Below are positions 1 to 13,511 of a stretch of DNA of 64,000 nucleotides, in pieces. Position 1 is the stretch's first letter, and each line of letters starts with the position of its first letter. The DNA is taken from NCBI GenBank assembly GCA_029207755.1, contig JARCOQ010000001.1, positions 95,088,640 through 95,152,639 on the forward strand, read 5' to 3'. Made by a program: the position numbers and the translations under genes. The notes below the pieces were generated by a model. It was not told where the DNA came from. It searched no databases and saw only the letters and a program-made list of their open reading frames with translations. The stretch is from Chamaea fasciata (lineage: Eukaryota; Chordata; Aves; Passeriformes; Sylviidae).

Positions 1-2063
1 ACAAATGGAGCTTCTGAGATTTTTCAGCCTTTCTGGGGGGTTAAAACACAAAAGTTTCATTTTCAAACTCAAAATAAGACATGATCACCTCAAAAGACAG
101 CACAAACAAAACTGTTTAGTCTCTAGGAAATGGTCTTCATTTGAGAACATTTTCTAGATGTCAAGACTCATCTCCCATGTTCAAAACCTCCTAATTTTCA
201 TCCCTTTTCTAGCACAAAGTTCAAACTCCTTATTGCCTATCCAGTTTTCTGTGTGACAGCTTCTTTTATTTTAAGATATAGTAAAAACCAACTGGGATTA
301 TATACCATAGGTGTTATGCCCTCAAATACTTCCAAGGAGACAGAAATTGAGGATGTTTTTTACTTCACTTACCATGCATTTGCAGGAGAAATTCTGTTTG
401 TTCTTTCCTTGGGCAGGCTCCTCATATGCTTCAGTGCTGTATCCACAACCACTGCAGCAACCTTCTGACAGCACCACTCTGCTCCGTAAGGGCTTTTCTC
501 AAGAAGAGCTAATGAAAACAGTCTGTTCTGGTATTTAGACCCAGAGGAAAAAGAGATACTATGAAAGAAGTGAGAAATAACAGTGTAGAATTAATTCCAA
601 GAAAATTAGTTATATATCCCTTCCTTTCTTGGCTACTGCTGCAGATGCTTGAGTGTATGATTGACAGCAATAAATCTTGGAAAAATCTGTGCTCTGAGTA
701 ATGTATAGTTATAGAACTATTTTTTTCAGAAGAACATATAACAGAGGTCCGAGATAGCAGAGTGCAGAAAATACATAGCTAAATAAAATTACCTCAGTCC
801 CAAAAAACTTAATACAATTAGCTTTCCACACTTATGCAGTGCTTTATGTGGTTTAATGTAGGACATTACAAAATTAAATTATCCATTTACAACTTATATT
901 TATTATTTTAAAAACTACTAAATTGAAATTGAATTATTAATATACTTTTCAAACAATTTAAATTATTCTTAAAATGATTGTTCAACTATTTTATTATGTA
1001 ATCTTAAATCTCAAGAGGGGGAAAACCAGGAAGGTTTTGAAAAAGCATTACGAATAAAGGCAGTTTAGATTAAGAAGCTTTTCTAGCAATATTTATAATT
1101 TACTGAGAAGTTATCCTTGGTAGGTTTCTGCATTGTTTCTGCATTACAGTTTTTATAATCACCTCAGCCACCAGAACTTCTAATTAAAAAACCTACATTC
1201 TTTTGGGAAGTACAATGCAACAGAACAGATACTAAGGATTTCATCACAGTCTTTTTATCCTGTTTAGCCTTTTCTATGTACAAGTGATTGAATCATGAGG
1301 CACGACTTACCAATTGTGAGGTATTGGATTTAAGGTAGTAGGACTTCTGATGAGATTGCTCTGTTATTCTTGAAACTAAATACTGTATATTGTTTTGTAC
1401 CCAACACAAGATGTCTAATAAATGCTACATATTCCTCACAGCAGATTTATTAACTTCAAGAAGAACAGGTTATTTTTAACTTAGAATTTGTCATGAAAGG
1501 GATTATTTTTCAAATAATGAACATTCCTTACTGAGATCAGCAATGCAGGGACAAAATTAACAAAGATATATTTATTTTTTTAATACCTATGTGCTGTTGC
1601 TGGTTTACCCTCTGATCTAAATATTTGAATATGTGGATATACAAGACCTCTTGCAACAAAAGGTAAAAAATTTAAACAGCTGTAAATTATTAACTACATG
1701 TAGCTAAACAGTGACTCATTTTTTTTGTAGTAAGGCTGAATTTCTACTGCAATTTCTTGATGTCATGTCTGACGCAATGAAACCTAAAAGAAAAAGGAAA
1801 TTCTTCTCATTGACTTGTGTTATTATGCTTGCATTTGAAAAGAATTTGATATAGCAGGAGTGGATCGGTAAATCTATCAGTAGAGCTACTAACTAACTCC
1901 AGCGTTTTTTTAAGAAAAAAGAATAAAAACATATTCCTTGTGCCTTGTCAAATGATCCTTTTTGTGCCAATGACTATGAACTCAGTGGTCAGTAAGAGTT
2001 GTATTCTATGAAATCGTTTCCTTCTGGGTCTTACTGTAAAAAGCACTTTTCTGTTTCACCAAC
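1..2063. other. Intergenic, nothing recognised
   Basis: AT-rich sequence downstream of TGFBR1. Only short chance frames are seen, and no repeat family that I can name. Confidence 0.6.
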
Positions 2064-2639
2064 TGTCTTGGTTTAACCCCAGCCAGCAGCCACACCCTAG
2101 GCAGCCACTTTCTCATTCCCACAGCAACAGAATTGGGGAGACACTTAAAAGGGTAAAGGCTGGAAAACTCGTTGGATGAAATGAAGACAGTTTAATAGGA
2201 AAAGCAAAAGCCATGCACACGAGCAAAGCAAAACAAGGAATAGATTCACTGCTTCCCATGGGCAGGCAGGTGTTCAGCCATCCCCAGGAGAGCAGGGTCC
2301 CATCACATGGAACAAGCTGGGAGTACAAACACCATCACTCCAAATGTGCCCTCCTTTCTCCCCACACTTTATTTACTGGCCATGATGTCATGTAGTCTGG
2401 AGTATCCCTCTGGTCAGTTGGGGTCACCTGTCCTGGCTGTGTCTCCTCCCAAGCACCCTCACATTCCTTGCCAGTGTGGCAGTATGGAAAGCAAAAAAGG
2501 CCTTGGCTCTGTGCAATCCCTGCTCAGCAGTAACGAAAATATCAGTAAATTATCAACCCTGTGCTCAGCACAAATCCAAAATAGCCACATACCAGCCACT
2601 GTGAAGAAAACCAACTCTATCCCAGCCAAAACCAGCACA
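2064..2639 (-). mobile_element. Solo LTR, songbird ERV family B
   Basis: The element starts TGTCTTGGTTTAACCCC on plus and ends in CAGCACA. I recognise the reverse complement as an abundant songbird LTR type. ATTAAA on the minus strand (2196-2191) fits its R region. It shares blocks with the copy at 62281-62833, for example GCAAAGCAAAACAAGGAAT. The flanking five bases (CCAAC and ACGAC) match at only three positions, so the insertion is probably old. No internal viral genes are attached. Confidence 0.75.
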
Positions 2640-3009
2640 ACGACTTATTAAGTAAAATTGGTGTTTGTTATTGAGAAAAGCAAGCAAAGAATCTGAAAGT
2701 CCAACAAAAAAAAAAAAATCTTTAATTCTTGTGTGTAAAGCACAGTATCACCCAGACTAGGGCCACCTTCTACCTCCATGAATTAAGTACAATAACTCAG
2801 TCACACAATTATGTTAAGTAATCCCCTCTAGGCTGTTGACAACAATACTCTACCGAATACTTGAAAATTGAAGATGACTTGAGAAACTGAGATAGCTTCT
2901 TTTACTGAATTGAAATTGTATATCACCTGTGGTATAGGTGCAGGCAGTATGGAAGACAGGAGACCTTACAGCATCATCCACTACCTGAATGGAGCCTGCA
3001 AGAGAGTCC

Positions 3010-3284
3010 CTCCCTGGAGAGAGACTTTTTACAAGGGCATGTAGTGACAGGGCAAGTTGGGGGATGGCTTTTAAGTGCAAGAGAACAGGTTTAGTTCAGG
3101 TATTGGGAAGAAAATACTTCCTGTTAGGGTGGTGAGGCACTGGCACAGGTTGTCCAGAGAAACTTGTCCAGGATGCTCCATCTCTGGAAGTGTTCAAGGC
3201 CAGGCTGGGTGGGGCTCTGAGCAACCTGGTCTAGTGCAAGGTCTCCCTGCCCATGGCAGGGGTTGGAACAAGGTGATCCTTAAG
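3010..3284 (+). mobile_element. CR1 LINE 3' part, upstream half
   Basis: The sequence follows the avian CR1 3' region: a GAGAGACTTTTTACAAGGGC segment, GGTGGTGAGGCACTGGCACA, the TGGAAGTGTTCAAGGCCAGG block and CCCATGGCAGGGGTTGGAAC. It stops at CTTAAG, where a solo LTR has been inserted. The rest of the CR1 tail resumes at 4030. 5'-truncated and not coding-competent. Confidence 0.9.
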
Positions 3285-4029
3285 TGTTGGGGAAGATGAA
3301 CCAGGGAGACCTTATAAATATGATTGTTTAGCAAAAGATTCTGAAAATATGAAACCTATAATCGAAATAGAAATGGAAGCTTACTTTGAGTTGTAGGATA
3401 CCGAGTCTTAGTTACTATATAACCTGAAAACAATAGCCTAGCTAGCTGAAGGAGAATCCCTTTTGATGGAATGATACCCTTCTGCTAGCTAAGGAACCAA
3501 AGGTCAATGTAGCAAAACAGAAAAGTCTAAAGAGTAGTTTTTCGAGTTTAAAATATAACATAGTATGGTAATGTACTAGTTCTTACAGGCTATATGTAGA
3601 TTCTATAAGATTTTGTGTCTTGTATTGGTTGGTCACTGTAAATTAGAATGTTCATCACAAAAGAGGATATAATGCATTGTAACAAGGACCTCGCTCTCTT
3701 TTCCTTACCCTCTTCACTCTGCTCTTATCTCTCTTATCTCTTACTTCTTCCTCTCTCATCCCAGCTCCTCGCTTAGCACCTCTTCTGCTCTCGCTCTTAC
3801 CTCTTCCCCCTGCTCTCTGACCCCTGCCATCTGGCTCCCTCATTTTTTTCTCTCTTAACTCGTACCCCCTTGCTCTTTCTCTCACTCTCTCTGGGACTTC
3901 CCTTCAGCCGAGGCTGGTGGCTGAAGGCAAGGCCCTTTTTACCCACGATCCTTGCAATAAAACCACATATTCTAGAATATCTCAGGTCAGTAGAATTCCT
4001 TCTCCCTGCCGTCCGTGGATGATCCTACA
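3285..4029 (+). mobile_element. Solo LTR (745 bp) inserted in CR1, 6-bp target duplication
   Basis: The element begins TGTTGGGGAAG and ends GATCCTACA. It is flanked by perfect 6-bp duplications CTTAAG at 3279-3284 and 4030-4035, and the CR1 is continuous once it is removed. AATAAA at 3956-3961 marks the end of R, leaving about 70 bp of U5. A polypyrimidine stretch covers about 3690-3900. A 6-bp duplication fits class II (ERVK/alpha-beta-type) integrases. No internal sequence remains, so it arose by LTR-LTR recombination. Confidence 0.85.
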
Positions 4030-4072
4030 CTTAAGGTTCCCTCCAACCCAAGCCATTCTGACTCTAACTGCT
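4030..4072 (+). mobile_element. CR1 LINE 3' tail, downstream half
   Basis: CTTAAGGTTCCCTCCAACCC followed by AAGCCATTCTGACTCT is the end of a CR1 consensus and completes the element broken at 3284. It begins with the second copy of the CTTAAG duplication. Confidence 0.85.
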
Positions 4073-7000
4073 ATTGCGTATTTGTGTGTACTAGCATGGT
4101 TGTTTTGGTACCATACATAGGCAGATCACTAAAAACAGCTGAGAAACTATCAAATCCAATCTTCCTTTCAGCAGAGTAGAAGTATCAAAGTATTTAAAGG
4201 CAGAATGATCTCACCTAACAAGATTTGTAAAATTTATAAATTCAGGTGTGAATGCTTCAGAAGTATAATGTAAGTTTTGACAAAGTGTTTTGATTTGATG
4301 CTTTTACATTTTTGCTGTAAGACATGATTAGCTCTCAATCTACCTACTTCTACTAGCATTTTAAAAATAGCAGTCCTGAGCCACTTCCTGAGGTGCAAAA
4401 ACAATCCTACAATTCCTAAGCGTGGGGGAAGATTCTTTTCCTCCAGTTAAAACAAAGAAACCACTGAAATAAGGAGCAGCCTTTAAAAATTCTTGACTGG
4501 CAGCTCTTAAAATTGCCCTCTCCTCCTCTCTCAGTATTAATAAAATATTATTTTCCAAAAATCAACTAGATTTTGCAGTGAGTATTAAATGCAATATTTT
4601 GAAAAGAAGTACCTTATTTTAGATATTCAGCATTAATGTGTACATATAATTGATGCATTTGAGTTTGATCCATGCTGTGACAGGCTTTGACAGCCAAAAA
4701 TGACGGAACTAACAGTGCGACAATAGGGCCTATGACAAAAAAGAAAAGTATCAGTAGAGGATTGTATTGTATCACACACAGAAATAAAAGAAAGCATATG
4801 GTCCATTTCCAGACCTGCTTTTACTTCACCTAACTTAAATTTCCTCCAGGTCCATTGAGGTATTGAAGTTTGTAGAAGTTGGAGGATTTACTGCAAAGAA
4901 ATTAATTGCCTCTGGTTGCAGCTTACCATGAAGCAGCCATGTAAAAGGGAGACAGACATCATTACAGAGCAGCCTGTCTTCTTTCTTTCAGGTACCTGGA
5001 AGAATCTACCTACGTGACTGTCAAGCTCATGACTTTGAAACTAAGAAAACAGAAAAAATGAGGACAGAGACAACAAATAAACATTGCCTGAACATGGCAG
5101 TCAAAGAAGAAAATGTAAATTGTGCCACTCTTCTACTATGTACATTGACAGAAAATTCCAGGTATTGCAGCCAGGAGAATAAAGGCATTAAAAAAAAAAA
5201 AGTAAAAAATTTAGCTGTAGTCTGATTTCTTGATCTGATCAGTGAGTCCTCCTTCTCTATAAATTTTTAATTTATCAGTAAATAAGATACATACAAAACC
5301 AAGTGTGGGAGGTGCCAGACTTCAAGCTTGTATAGTGCAATGAAGAACTAGATGGAGACTAACAAAATTATTTTACAAGAAATGAATGCTAGTTATCACC
5401 TGCACAGAATGGTACTGTGTCTTTGTAGATAAGGGGATTTTTTGGAAAGGAAATAGACCATTTAGGTTTAAATAGCATAGTCTGTTGTACTAAAACCAGA
5501 ATTGAAATACCAAAAACCTCAAGAGTATTAAGACAACAAATCATATGGCAGCCATGCCAAAATGCTTGCTGTATCCAGACAGATTTGTAATTACACAACA
5601 AACGTGTGGAAAGTAGTTTCATATTTTTTAGTCTGTGTATTAATTACATTAACAAGAATAATAGAAATTAAAACACCTGTACCTTGAAAATAGGAGCTTT
5701 TCACTGTTCTTCCAATTATGGTGGTGGCCGTAACAGAACACAACAACCTGACTTATGGAGAATGCAGTCCTGCACGTCATTTCTCCACTGGACTCCTGGA
5801 ACAAGACAGGAGAGGACTGTGCTGTAAACCCAGGGAAAACACCAGTGGTAGGAGATGTGGCAGAACAAGCTTCCCCTTCCCAAGATATCCAACTGTAGCT
5901 TGCTAATTGCAGCCATGACATGACCATGCATGCCCAAAAACATACCTGAATGGAAACCCACTTTTTCCAGCCAGGAGCACATAAATGTTGCAGTGGGGCG
6001 TCTGGAATCATTAGCAATGCTGGAATTTTCCTGACTGCAGCAAATCTTTGTCTTACCTACAGAGAGGGTCTTCCCATTACCTGATACACTCCTTGGCTAT
6101 GCTTTCACTGTGCATTTGTCCCAAATGAATTAATGTGATCCTTTCCTGAGTAACTGCAGGGCTAATCAGACTGTGCAGTAGGAGGCTAAAACACGGGCTG
6201 TGTCTGCAGACAGAAAGGTTAAAGCTGCCCGGCATTATTTGCTACAAGATAAAGTTATCTGTGGTTTGCTGTGAAAGCAAGGGAAGAAGCTTCCTCCCAG
6301 ACCAGGATACCAAAGATCACTGCTTTTTCTGGCTCCCATAAGCCATCAGCAAGATGCTTTTCACAGAATGGAATAATCTGGGATAACTTTTCCCCCACAT
6401 TCACAGCAGAAACGTAATCTACTACATCGGTCTCTTCCAGCTTGTTCTATGTCCTTTCACTATATATGTCTGATATATAAAAAGAGTCATGGCTTTCCTC
6501 CCAGATATGGAGCATGTTCTCCTTCAGTGGCTATCATTTCACTCTTCTTTTCTGAACTGGAGAGCTGTACTTTCTCTGTATGTCTGTGTTCCAACTGTCC
6601 AGATTACAACAAGCCATGTTTTCGCATGGTTCTGTTGCTGTGGTTCAAAGCCCATATGAAAACAAACTGATTCTGGGATGAGTTTCTATATAAAAGACCA
6701 AAATTACAGTACAGTCAATGCACTACTTGTGGTATCTTCAACATTGCTTTCAAAATAGGATGTGTCAGCAAAATTCTGTCTAGCACCTCCTCGTATGCAC
6801 AGATGGCATGAGGACTGTAGTGATTCAGCTTTGTTTCTTTCTTTCTCATTTTCTTAGCTTTGAATGTTCATCCTTGATTTGTCATATTCATGTCTTTTGA
6901 ATTTTTATTGCATCAGATTGTGTTACTGTGTTTGCACAGCCATTTCTTTATTAGACCTATAAAAATACCTGCCTTATGTTCCTTGCTATGATGATTTTCT

Positions 7001-9753
7001 CTCTGGAATTATTTTTAGCTTGTCATGACTCCCAAGCCTTCCTTAAGGAAGATAGATGAGTCCTTTTCTCAGGGTGTGTGCTTCACTGTCTCACCTGTGA
7101 ATAGATGGATATTTGTCTATCTGAGTGGAACTGCTTGACCTGGTAAAAACCATCAATCCATACTAAATTGTGCTTAAGTAACATCAAGTGAAGGAAAACC
7201 ATCTCACCTCCTATCTTCTCTGTGATCACCTCTAACTTCAGATAAACCTTCCTTGCTTTTTAGGAAATTTTCCTATGCATTTCTTTGAAAAGGGCCTGAC
7301 ATGAAAATCTTTGCTTAAGAATCAGCTGTGGTTTCTTCCCTCAATCCTGCAAAGTTTGAGAAAACTTTGAGAAAATAGAGATGAGCAATGTCCCTTCTGC
7401 TTGACCACCTTTTTCATGCCCACAATCACATACTCTGCAAGGACTTAGAGCTCCTAGCTCCCAAATGTCAAGCTTCATCTAGGGAGACAGTTCGAAAGAG
7501 GCGGACAGGGAGCCAGAAAAAGCACACAGGTCTGTATTTGAGGGATTGATTCATAACCTAATGAGTCACTCATAAGTAAAACATCTGTAATAATTTATAA
7601 AGTTCCTGTACTCCAGCTTAGACATAATAAACAGGTCACTGGAGAGATGACATCTTCCTGAACTTTGGCCTATATACATCACCTCCAATTGTGCTCAAGA
7701 CTTTAAGGAAAAACAACTGCACGAAAACACACGGCTCCCCAGTGACCAGACCCCTGCCAGAGCAGATCTGCCTCAGGAATCAGTCACAAAGAGTGCCTTG
7801 AACACCACTTCTGCTTCAGAAGTGTGTCTTTGCCTTGAGCAGACCATCTAGTTTTTTCAACACCACTTAGATAAGGCATGTGTCTGCTACTAAAACCCTC
7901 AGGAGTGCAGAAAAAACCCCACAAACCTCTTCAAATTTCTTCTAAATCTCTTCACTTCCCAATCAAATATGAATCTTCAGGAGCTCAGTCACCATGTGTA
8001 AGTATTGTTATAACCCAGGACTGTATTAACCTCTAAATGAGAAATTCAAATGAATTCAGATCTATAAATATTAGAACTTCTCATAAGTTTTACATTTATC
8101 CCAGGGTGTGGCTGCCTTAATATTAGTGTCTAACAGATGGACACTGAAGGAAACATGTTGGTATATACTGAAGCTAATGAGCTTCAAAGTGACATCACTG
8201 GTCATTTGATTTGATTCTATTTTTACCTCTATATTTTTGGTTTTCCTAAGGGTTGTTGTAAACAAGGAATTCTTTAAAGCATAGATTTAAGAATTCCAAC
8301 CAGAACAGCTTTCTATCTTTCTACAGTTAAGATAATGATCCCTTCACCCCAGATAACACTGAATGATCTCTAGTCTTCTCCCTTCTTCCTTTTCCACCAA
8401 AGCAATTTCATTAAAGGAATTATATCTAGCTTGAGTTCAGATATTTTCCAGGATGGTATCATAGACCATACAGAGGTCTACTTCTGTAAGTCACCCCATG
8501 AATCTTTCAATCACAACTAATTTCAAACAGAAAATTATACAGAAGAAATAGAGCATTACAGTTTGCTGTATTTTACTGTACAATTTAGAACTGCTTTATG
8601 TGTGAAAATCTAGGAGAGGTTTTGAACATTAAGAATACTGGAGTCACAATCTATATCAATAGAGATGTTTCATTTTGCAAACTTCAAGCACACAACTGAG
8701 GCGTTTCACCCTGTAAATCTGGAGGAGTAAGGGGCCACAGCAAAAGCAAAACAACTACGTGTGAAGTATTCTGTGTGCAGGGGTGCACAAGTAAGGGAGT
8801 TCATGTCAAGAATGATCTGTAGGAATTCTTCTCCCCTCATCCACAATAATGGTAGGACTTCAAGAAGGGGGAGACCCACTGCTGGATAAAATTTCTCAGT
8901 AAAGTCTCCAGGAGGCAGGTTGTACAAAAGGCAAGAAAACCTTGAGAAATTGCAGAGAAAAAGAACATTTTCAAATGAACTAAACCAAACCAACTGCCTT
9001 CAGCTTTCCACGTGGCTTTCTGACATGGAGTAGGAAATGGAACTGTGGGGAGACAGGGAGAACTGAGAGCCAGTGACTCAGCACACGTGATAGTAGAAAG
9101 AATTTTACATTAGCTACAACAGAGGGGTGAAGTAAGCAAGTGAGAAAGATGAGTGCTGGAATTATCTTTCTCCATACTACAACACTAAATACACACAAAA
9201 TGCAACACAGAAATACCAAGACAATTATTCCCAATGGAGAAGATCCACTGGATGAAAAAAAAAAAAAACCCAAGTAGTCATTCAACTTCTAAAAATTAGT
9301 GGCATGATGCAAAAATGTAGCTGCAGCAACACATCATTGTGAAAGAAGAAATCATCAAGAGCCTAAACCATGTAATATTGATTTTGTGCTAGAACTCAAA
9401 GACTAGCAGAACGATAAACAGAGACAGGTTACTTTCCTGGAACTTTTCTTTAAAATGTCTTACCTGTTTGTACAGTTACACTGAGATTATCTGTATGCAA
9501 GCTCTCGGGCAAATTTTACCATAGGAGTTTCCTCAGTATTGTACTTCAAACCCCCTGCAACTGCAGTGACAGTAAAGGCAGCAAAGCATCCACCTCTCCT
9601 TCTCAAGCATCCTCTTAACTGTAGAACCAGAAGAGCTGGACTTCAGGAGAGAGGCTGTGAGCATTCTGCACATACCAACAGCTCAGCCTGAAGAAGTTAA
9701 AAAAAAGTTGCAATATGTTTTTCTTTGCAATTTTCCCTTCTCCTTCTTGAAGT
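4073..9753. other. Intergenic, nothing recognised
   Basis: Unremarkable AT-rich DNA. The longest frame (122 codons, minus, 5649-6017) has no recognisable domain and lies among stops in plausible splice contexts. No RNA gene was recognised. Confidence 0.55.
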
Positions 9754-9892
9754 TCACAGAATCACAGAATTGTTTGGGTTGAAAGGGACCTCTGAAGACC
9801 TCCTAGTCCAACCCCCTGCCAAGGCAGGGTCACCTAGAGACTACACAGGAATGTGTCCAGGTGGGTTTTGAGTGTCTCCAGTGAGGGAGAAG
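9754..9892 (-). mobile_element. CR1 LINE 3' end, reverse orientation
   Basis: The plus strand begins TCACAGAATCACAGAATTG and continues through GGGTTGAAAGGGACCTC and TAGTCCAACCCCCTGCC. This is the reverse complement of the avian CR1 terminus with its short 3' repeats. The element is 5'-truncated to about 140 bp. Confidence 0.9.
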
Positions 9893-10889
9893 TTCAATAA
9901 TGTTCAGAGGGTTTTGAGAAAGGGCCATGCTTACCTGTTCTACCAGCAATGATGAGAGGCTTAGGAGGCTGCATGCCTGCCATCATGTGAGCCTCAGCAC
10001 AAGGAGCCTTTGCAAGAGATGGAAATTTGACAACATTACTGCAGTGAAGAGACCAACACTCCATGGACCTTTCATACCTGGATAGATGGAAATGAGGATC
10101 TCTGTAAGGACTCAGGTCTCCCAGTACAAAAATTTAAAGCCTTCTATCATCTAGCGTGGGAAAGAGTTATCTTTGCAGAAAAAGCATAGGCAAAGCAGTT
10201 TCCTGAACAAAGGTAAGAAAAAGGTAGCTCACTTTCAGGAAGAATTGTCCAGAGAGATTCAGGAACTGATTCTCCCTGACCCTTCTGTTAACAGCAATGA
10301 AAAAACTCTCTTCATGGAAGGAGATGTACGTCAGAGAGTCCAAGCCACAGGAGGGCAATAATGAAAGAAAGCCTGAAAGCCTGGCTTGATTCTACTCTTC
10401 GTAAACACATAAGAATTAGACAGCAACTGCGGCATCACATAATTCCTGCCATTCTTTACCCCATTCCTGTACTAATTAAGAGTTTGAACAGTGGGAGTAC
10501 ACACACGTTTCCCATGCCCATAGCATAGAAGGGAATGGGAAAATTGATTGAATGCAAATTAGTATCCAGGGATGTCCAGAGCAATAGGTAAGCTATTACA
10601 ACACAGAGTCAACTTGGAATTAATAACCAACTCTCATTTTACAGCATCTTAAGATTGTTACTTATTGCCTTTGCTTTCTAGGTTTTTAAGTATTTAATTT
10701 AATGCCACAATAACATATATGTTTTCTAGTCCCTATGGGTAGATGACCAATGTCAAGAATTAAAACAGTGACGCACAGTTCTGGATGTACAAGCTTCTAT
10801 TGCCCAAGCTACAAGAGCCAGGCAAGCAATATCAGCAACTGCACTGGGCCACAAATCTTCAAAAAAACCAAGTAACTGTATGTCCCCAT

Positions 10890-11140
10890 TAGCAGGTAAC
10901 ACAGAGCAACCAGAAGGACAGATCAGAACAGCCAACACTAAGGACCCCCACATCTTTAGAGGCACAGATGTACATCCTGCAAGCAGCTGCCCCAATGCCA
11001 GTCCCACTGGAGTACTGCAGCTGCAGTCCCACTGGAGCTGCAGTCCCACTCCAGCCACTGATGCCTGGACCCACACTGTGGCCACCAGCACTATGGACAC
11101 GTGGGCACCCCTGACCTATGGCCACACTCCAACTGCTGAC
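10890..11140 (-). repeat. ERV-leader-like degenerate repeat block
   Basis: On the minus strand the block repeats a loose unit of the form CAGTGGCTGGAGTGGGACTG / CAGCTCCAGTGGGACTGCAG. This resembles the repeat units of the putative ERV leader at 20690-21237 in the opposite orientation. No LTR that I recognise is next to it. It is probably an old fragment, and the assignment rests on similarity by eye. Confidence 0.4.
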
Positions 11141-13484
11141 ACTTGGGTCTGCTCACTCTGGTCTTTCCCATTGCTTCACCAGACTCACAGACCCCTGGGT
11201 CTAGCCTCAGCTGCCCTGCTCAGACATCCCTGCGTCCCCAGAACTGAGTCCCTCAGGCAGGAAGGGATTTAAAAATAAAGGAAGAGGCTGTGCTGGGCAC
11301 AGACAGACTAGCACACTGCTGGTCTGCTATTTATATATGACCCACCCTATTTGTCTCCTTATTCCTCTATTTTCCCATGCTCACTCCTCTCCAGGTCACC
11401 TAAATCTCTCCCTTTGCCTGTCCTTTTTTCCTTCGGTATGCATCCCATAAATCCTGCAGCCTGCTTGGTTTAAAAGCATATTCCTAAGTCCCTCAACCCT
11501 CATTCAAAAACATACATATTTGATATTATATAAAACTGAGTATCATGTGCCCAATTCTTCAACTGCTTACACAGACTTTCTGCTACTGGTGGGTGGGAGA
11601 ACTCTTCTCATTTTCCTCATTGAGCTAATTAGAAACACATCTTGAAGGTGTTGACTATCTCCAGTGAAAACTCTTAATACCAATAAACACTGCAATCTTG
11701 CATAAGGAACATATCAGTATGGCTTGCTCTGGCTTTATTTTTTTTCTTCTCAAAAGAGAGGCAATGATTTCAGGTACCATTTCACCTCAGAGACCAGGGA
11801 TTTATATCTTATTTTCAAGAAACTCTGAGGAAGACTTAGGAGTGTAGGTTTCTCAAGCACTACTGGATTTTATTTGCAGTCCAGGCAAGTTGACTAAGAA
11901 AATTTGTGCCAACGTTTCTTTTTTCCCAACCTTTTTTTCCCAAGTTTTTTCCCAACTTGGGAACAACTCCAGCCACTCTAAGATAGAACTATGAGACTCA
12001 AAACCCCAGCAGCTCATCATGTCAGTAAGAGGGTTTGCAGAGTGAGATTCCGGTAACCCTTCATCAGCAAAACAATGAAAGCTTTTAGTTCCAGTTAAAA
12101 CATTATGGCTTGGCTGGATACAAAAAATAGCTAGTAAGAGCACTGAGTGAGAGATTTGGAATTTCTGATTTCCTATTTAAAAGGAATCTGTTTTCTGCCA
12201 GGACCACCCTTATGCTGTACTATAATTACTGGGTACATCACTGTACATCAGTTAGCAAGGTCACATAAACTGATAAAAGGAAAATTGCAGCACTTACTTG
12301 GTGTGGCATAGAAGTGGTTTGTTTATATACTCTTTAACTATGCTGCACCTACAGAAAATATTAATTACTTGACTGCAGTGGGTATTAAAAGAATCCCTTT
12401 CAACAGTTCCACACTTTAAAAATGAAAAAATAATTACGTTGGGCAAAGCAGCCAGCTGAAAATCTGCCACTCTTTATGCCGACTTGCAATCCAAAAGAGC
12501 ATTCAGAGCTTCTGAATTCAGTGTCTCCTCTAAAATGATCCTAAAACATCCTCACATTTAGGTTACTTGTGGTGACTGTTTGCTATTTATGTGTTTTCAG
12601 TTGTTAGGCTCAGACCCTCAAAGCATGAAACAGAGAAAACTACTTCATGAAAACTAAGTTTGGTAGACAGCAACATTGCTATGCTAGTTCCAGGCCACAC
12701 ATTTCCTCTACTAGTAAATGCAGTAGAGGGATTCAGGATTTTCCTGAGTTTTGGTTGCTTGCAGGGGTAGCAAAGGCTTTCCTTTAGCCACTCATGGGAC
12801 AGGGACTTATTCTCACCCAAACAACCATAGCTCCTGTAAAAGCATTTGAAAGGAATGCAGTTTTTCAACATTGCCATAGGTTTTCTCTGGACACCTTATG
12901 GCTTCCCATTGTGGAGAAAGTTCGCTGGAAGAAGTAATTTTTGGTAATTCTGTCTGAGCCAAAACTGAAGGAGGAACCTAAATTTATGTGAGGGCAAGAT
13001 GTTCTATTTCTGTTTTGTCTAAAAATCTCCACCTTCCTTCAGAAATGCAACACCAGCCTGAAACTGAGTTTTGCACAGAAATAACCCACTGCAACACAAG
13101 TTGATTTTACTTTCAGTTCTGGGATGCACTGAGGTGCTGAGCTGCTTAAACAGACTAAAATAGGCTAAATGTTATTTCTATGCAAACATAAATGTGGAGA
13201 GGGAACAATCTGTTATTACTAATTTTGTTCAGGAGATGAGAGACACCAGCAATGTTCTTATACCCACATAACTGTAGGAGGCAAGGCAGAGCAGGCACTT
13301 TATCATTATGTACATAGCAGAGATTAGGTGGATTGCCTTGGCAGTAGCAAATCCTTTTATCAGTTTTGTAGTAGAAGAAACCCCTTCTGAGGAAAGGAAT
13401 TCACAGTAAACCCATATTTTAGCAGGTAGGAATATCACACACAAACCCATATCTACCTGCAAGTTCTTGTTCTGAAAGACAACT
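11141..13484. other. Intergenic region after TGFBR1, nothing recognised
   Basis: Short frames only. No poly(A) signal context here is as convincing as the one at 13506, so I place the gene end there. Confidence 0.5.
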
Positions 13485-13505
13485 CACGCATTTTGAAAAA
13501 AGTTA

Positions 13506-13511
13506 TTTATT
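13506..13511 (-). terminator. Probable poly(A) signal of TGFBR1
   Basis: The minus strand reads AATAAA here (within AAATAAATAACTTTTTTC). Cleavage would fall about 10-30 nt downstream, near 13480-13495. It is the candidate that gives the expected long 3' UTR. Confidence 0.5.

Noticed and set aside
2307..2651. 114-codon frame on the plus strand
   Set aside because: It lies antisense in the LTR at 2064-2639 and has no recognisable product.
3655..3885. 76-codon frame rich in R, E and K on the minus strand
   Set aside because: It is the complement of a polypyrimidine stretch inside the solo LTR; low complexity explains it.
5649..6017. 122-codon frame on the minus strand
   Set aside because: No known domain, no splice context linking it to other exons, and a second overlapping frame is open as well.
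10173..10361. 62-codon frame resembling coding sequence (HFQEELSREIQEL)
   Set aside because: Composition is suggestive but no start context, poly(A) signal, splice sites or recognised family supports it.
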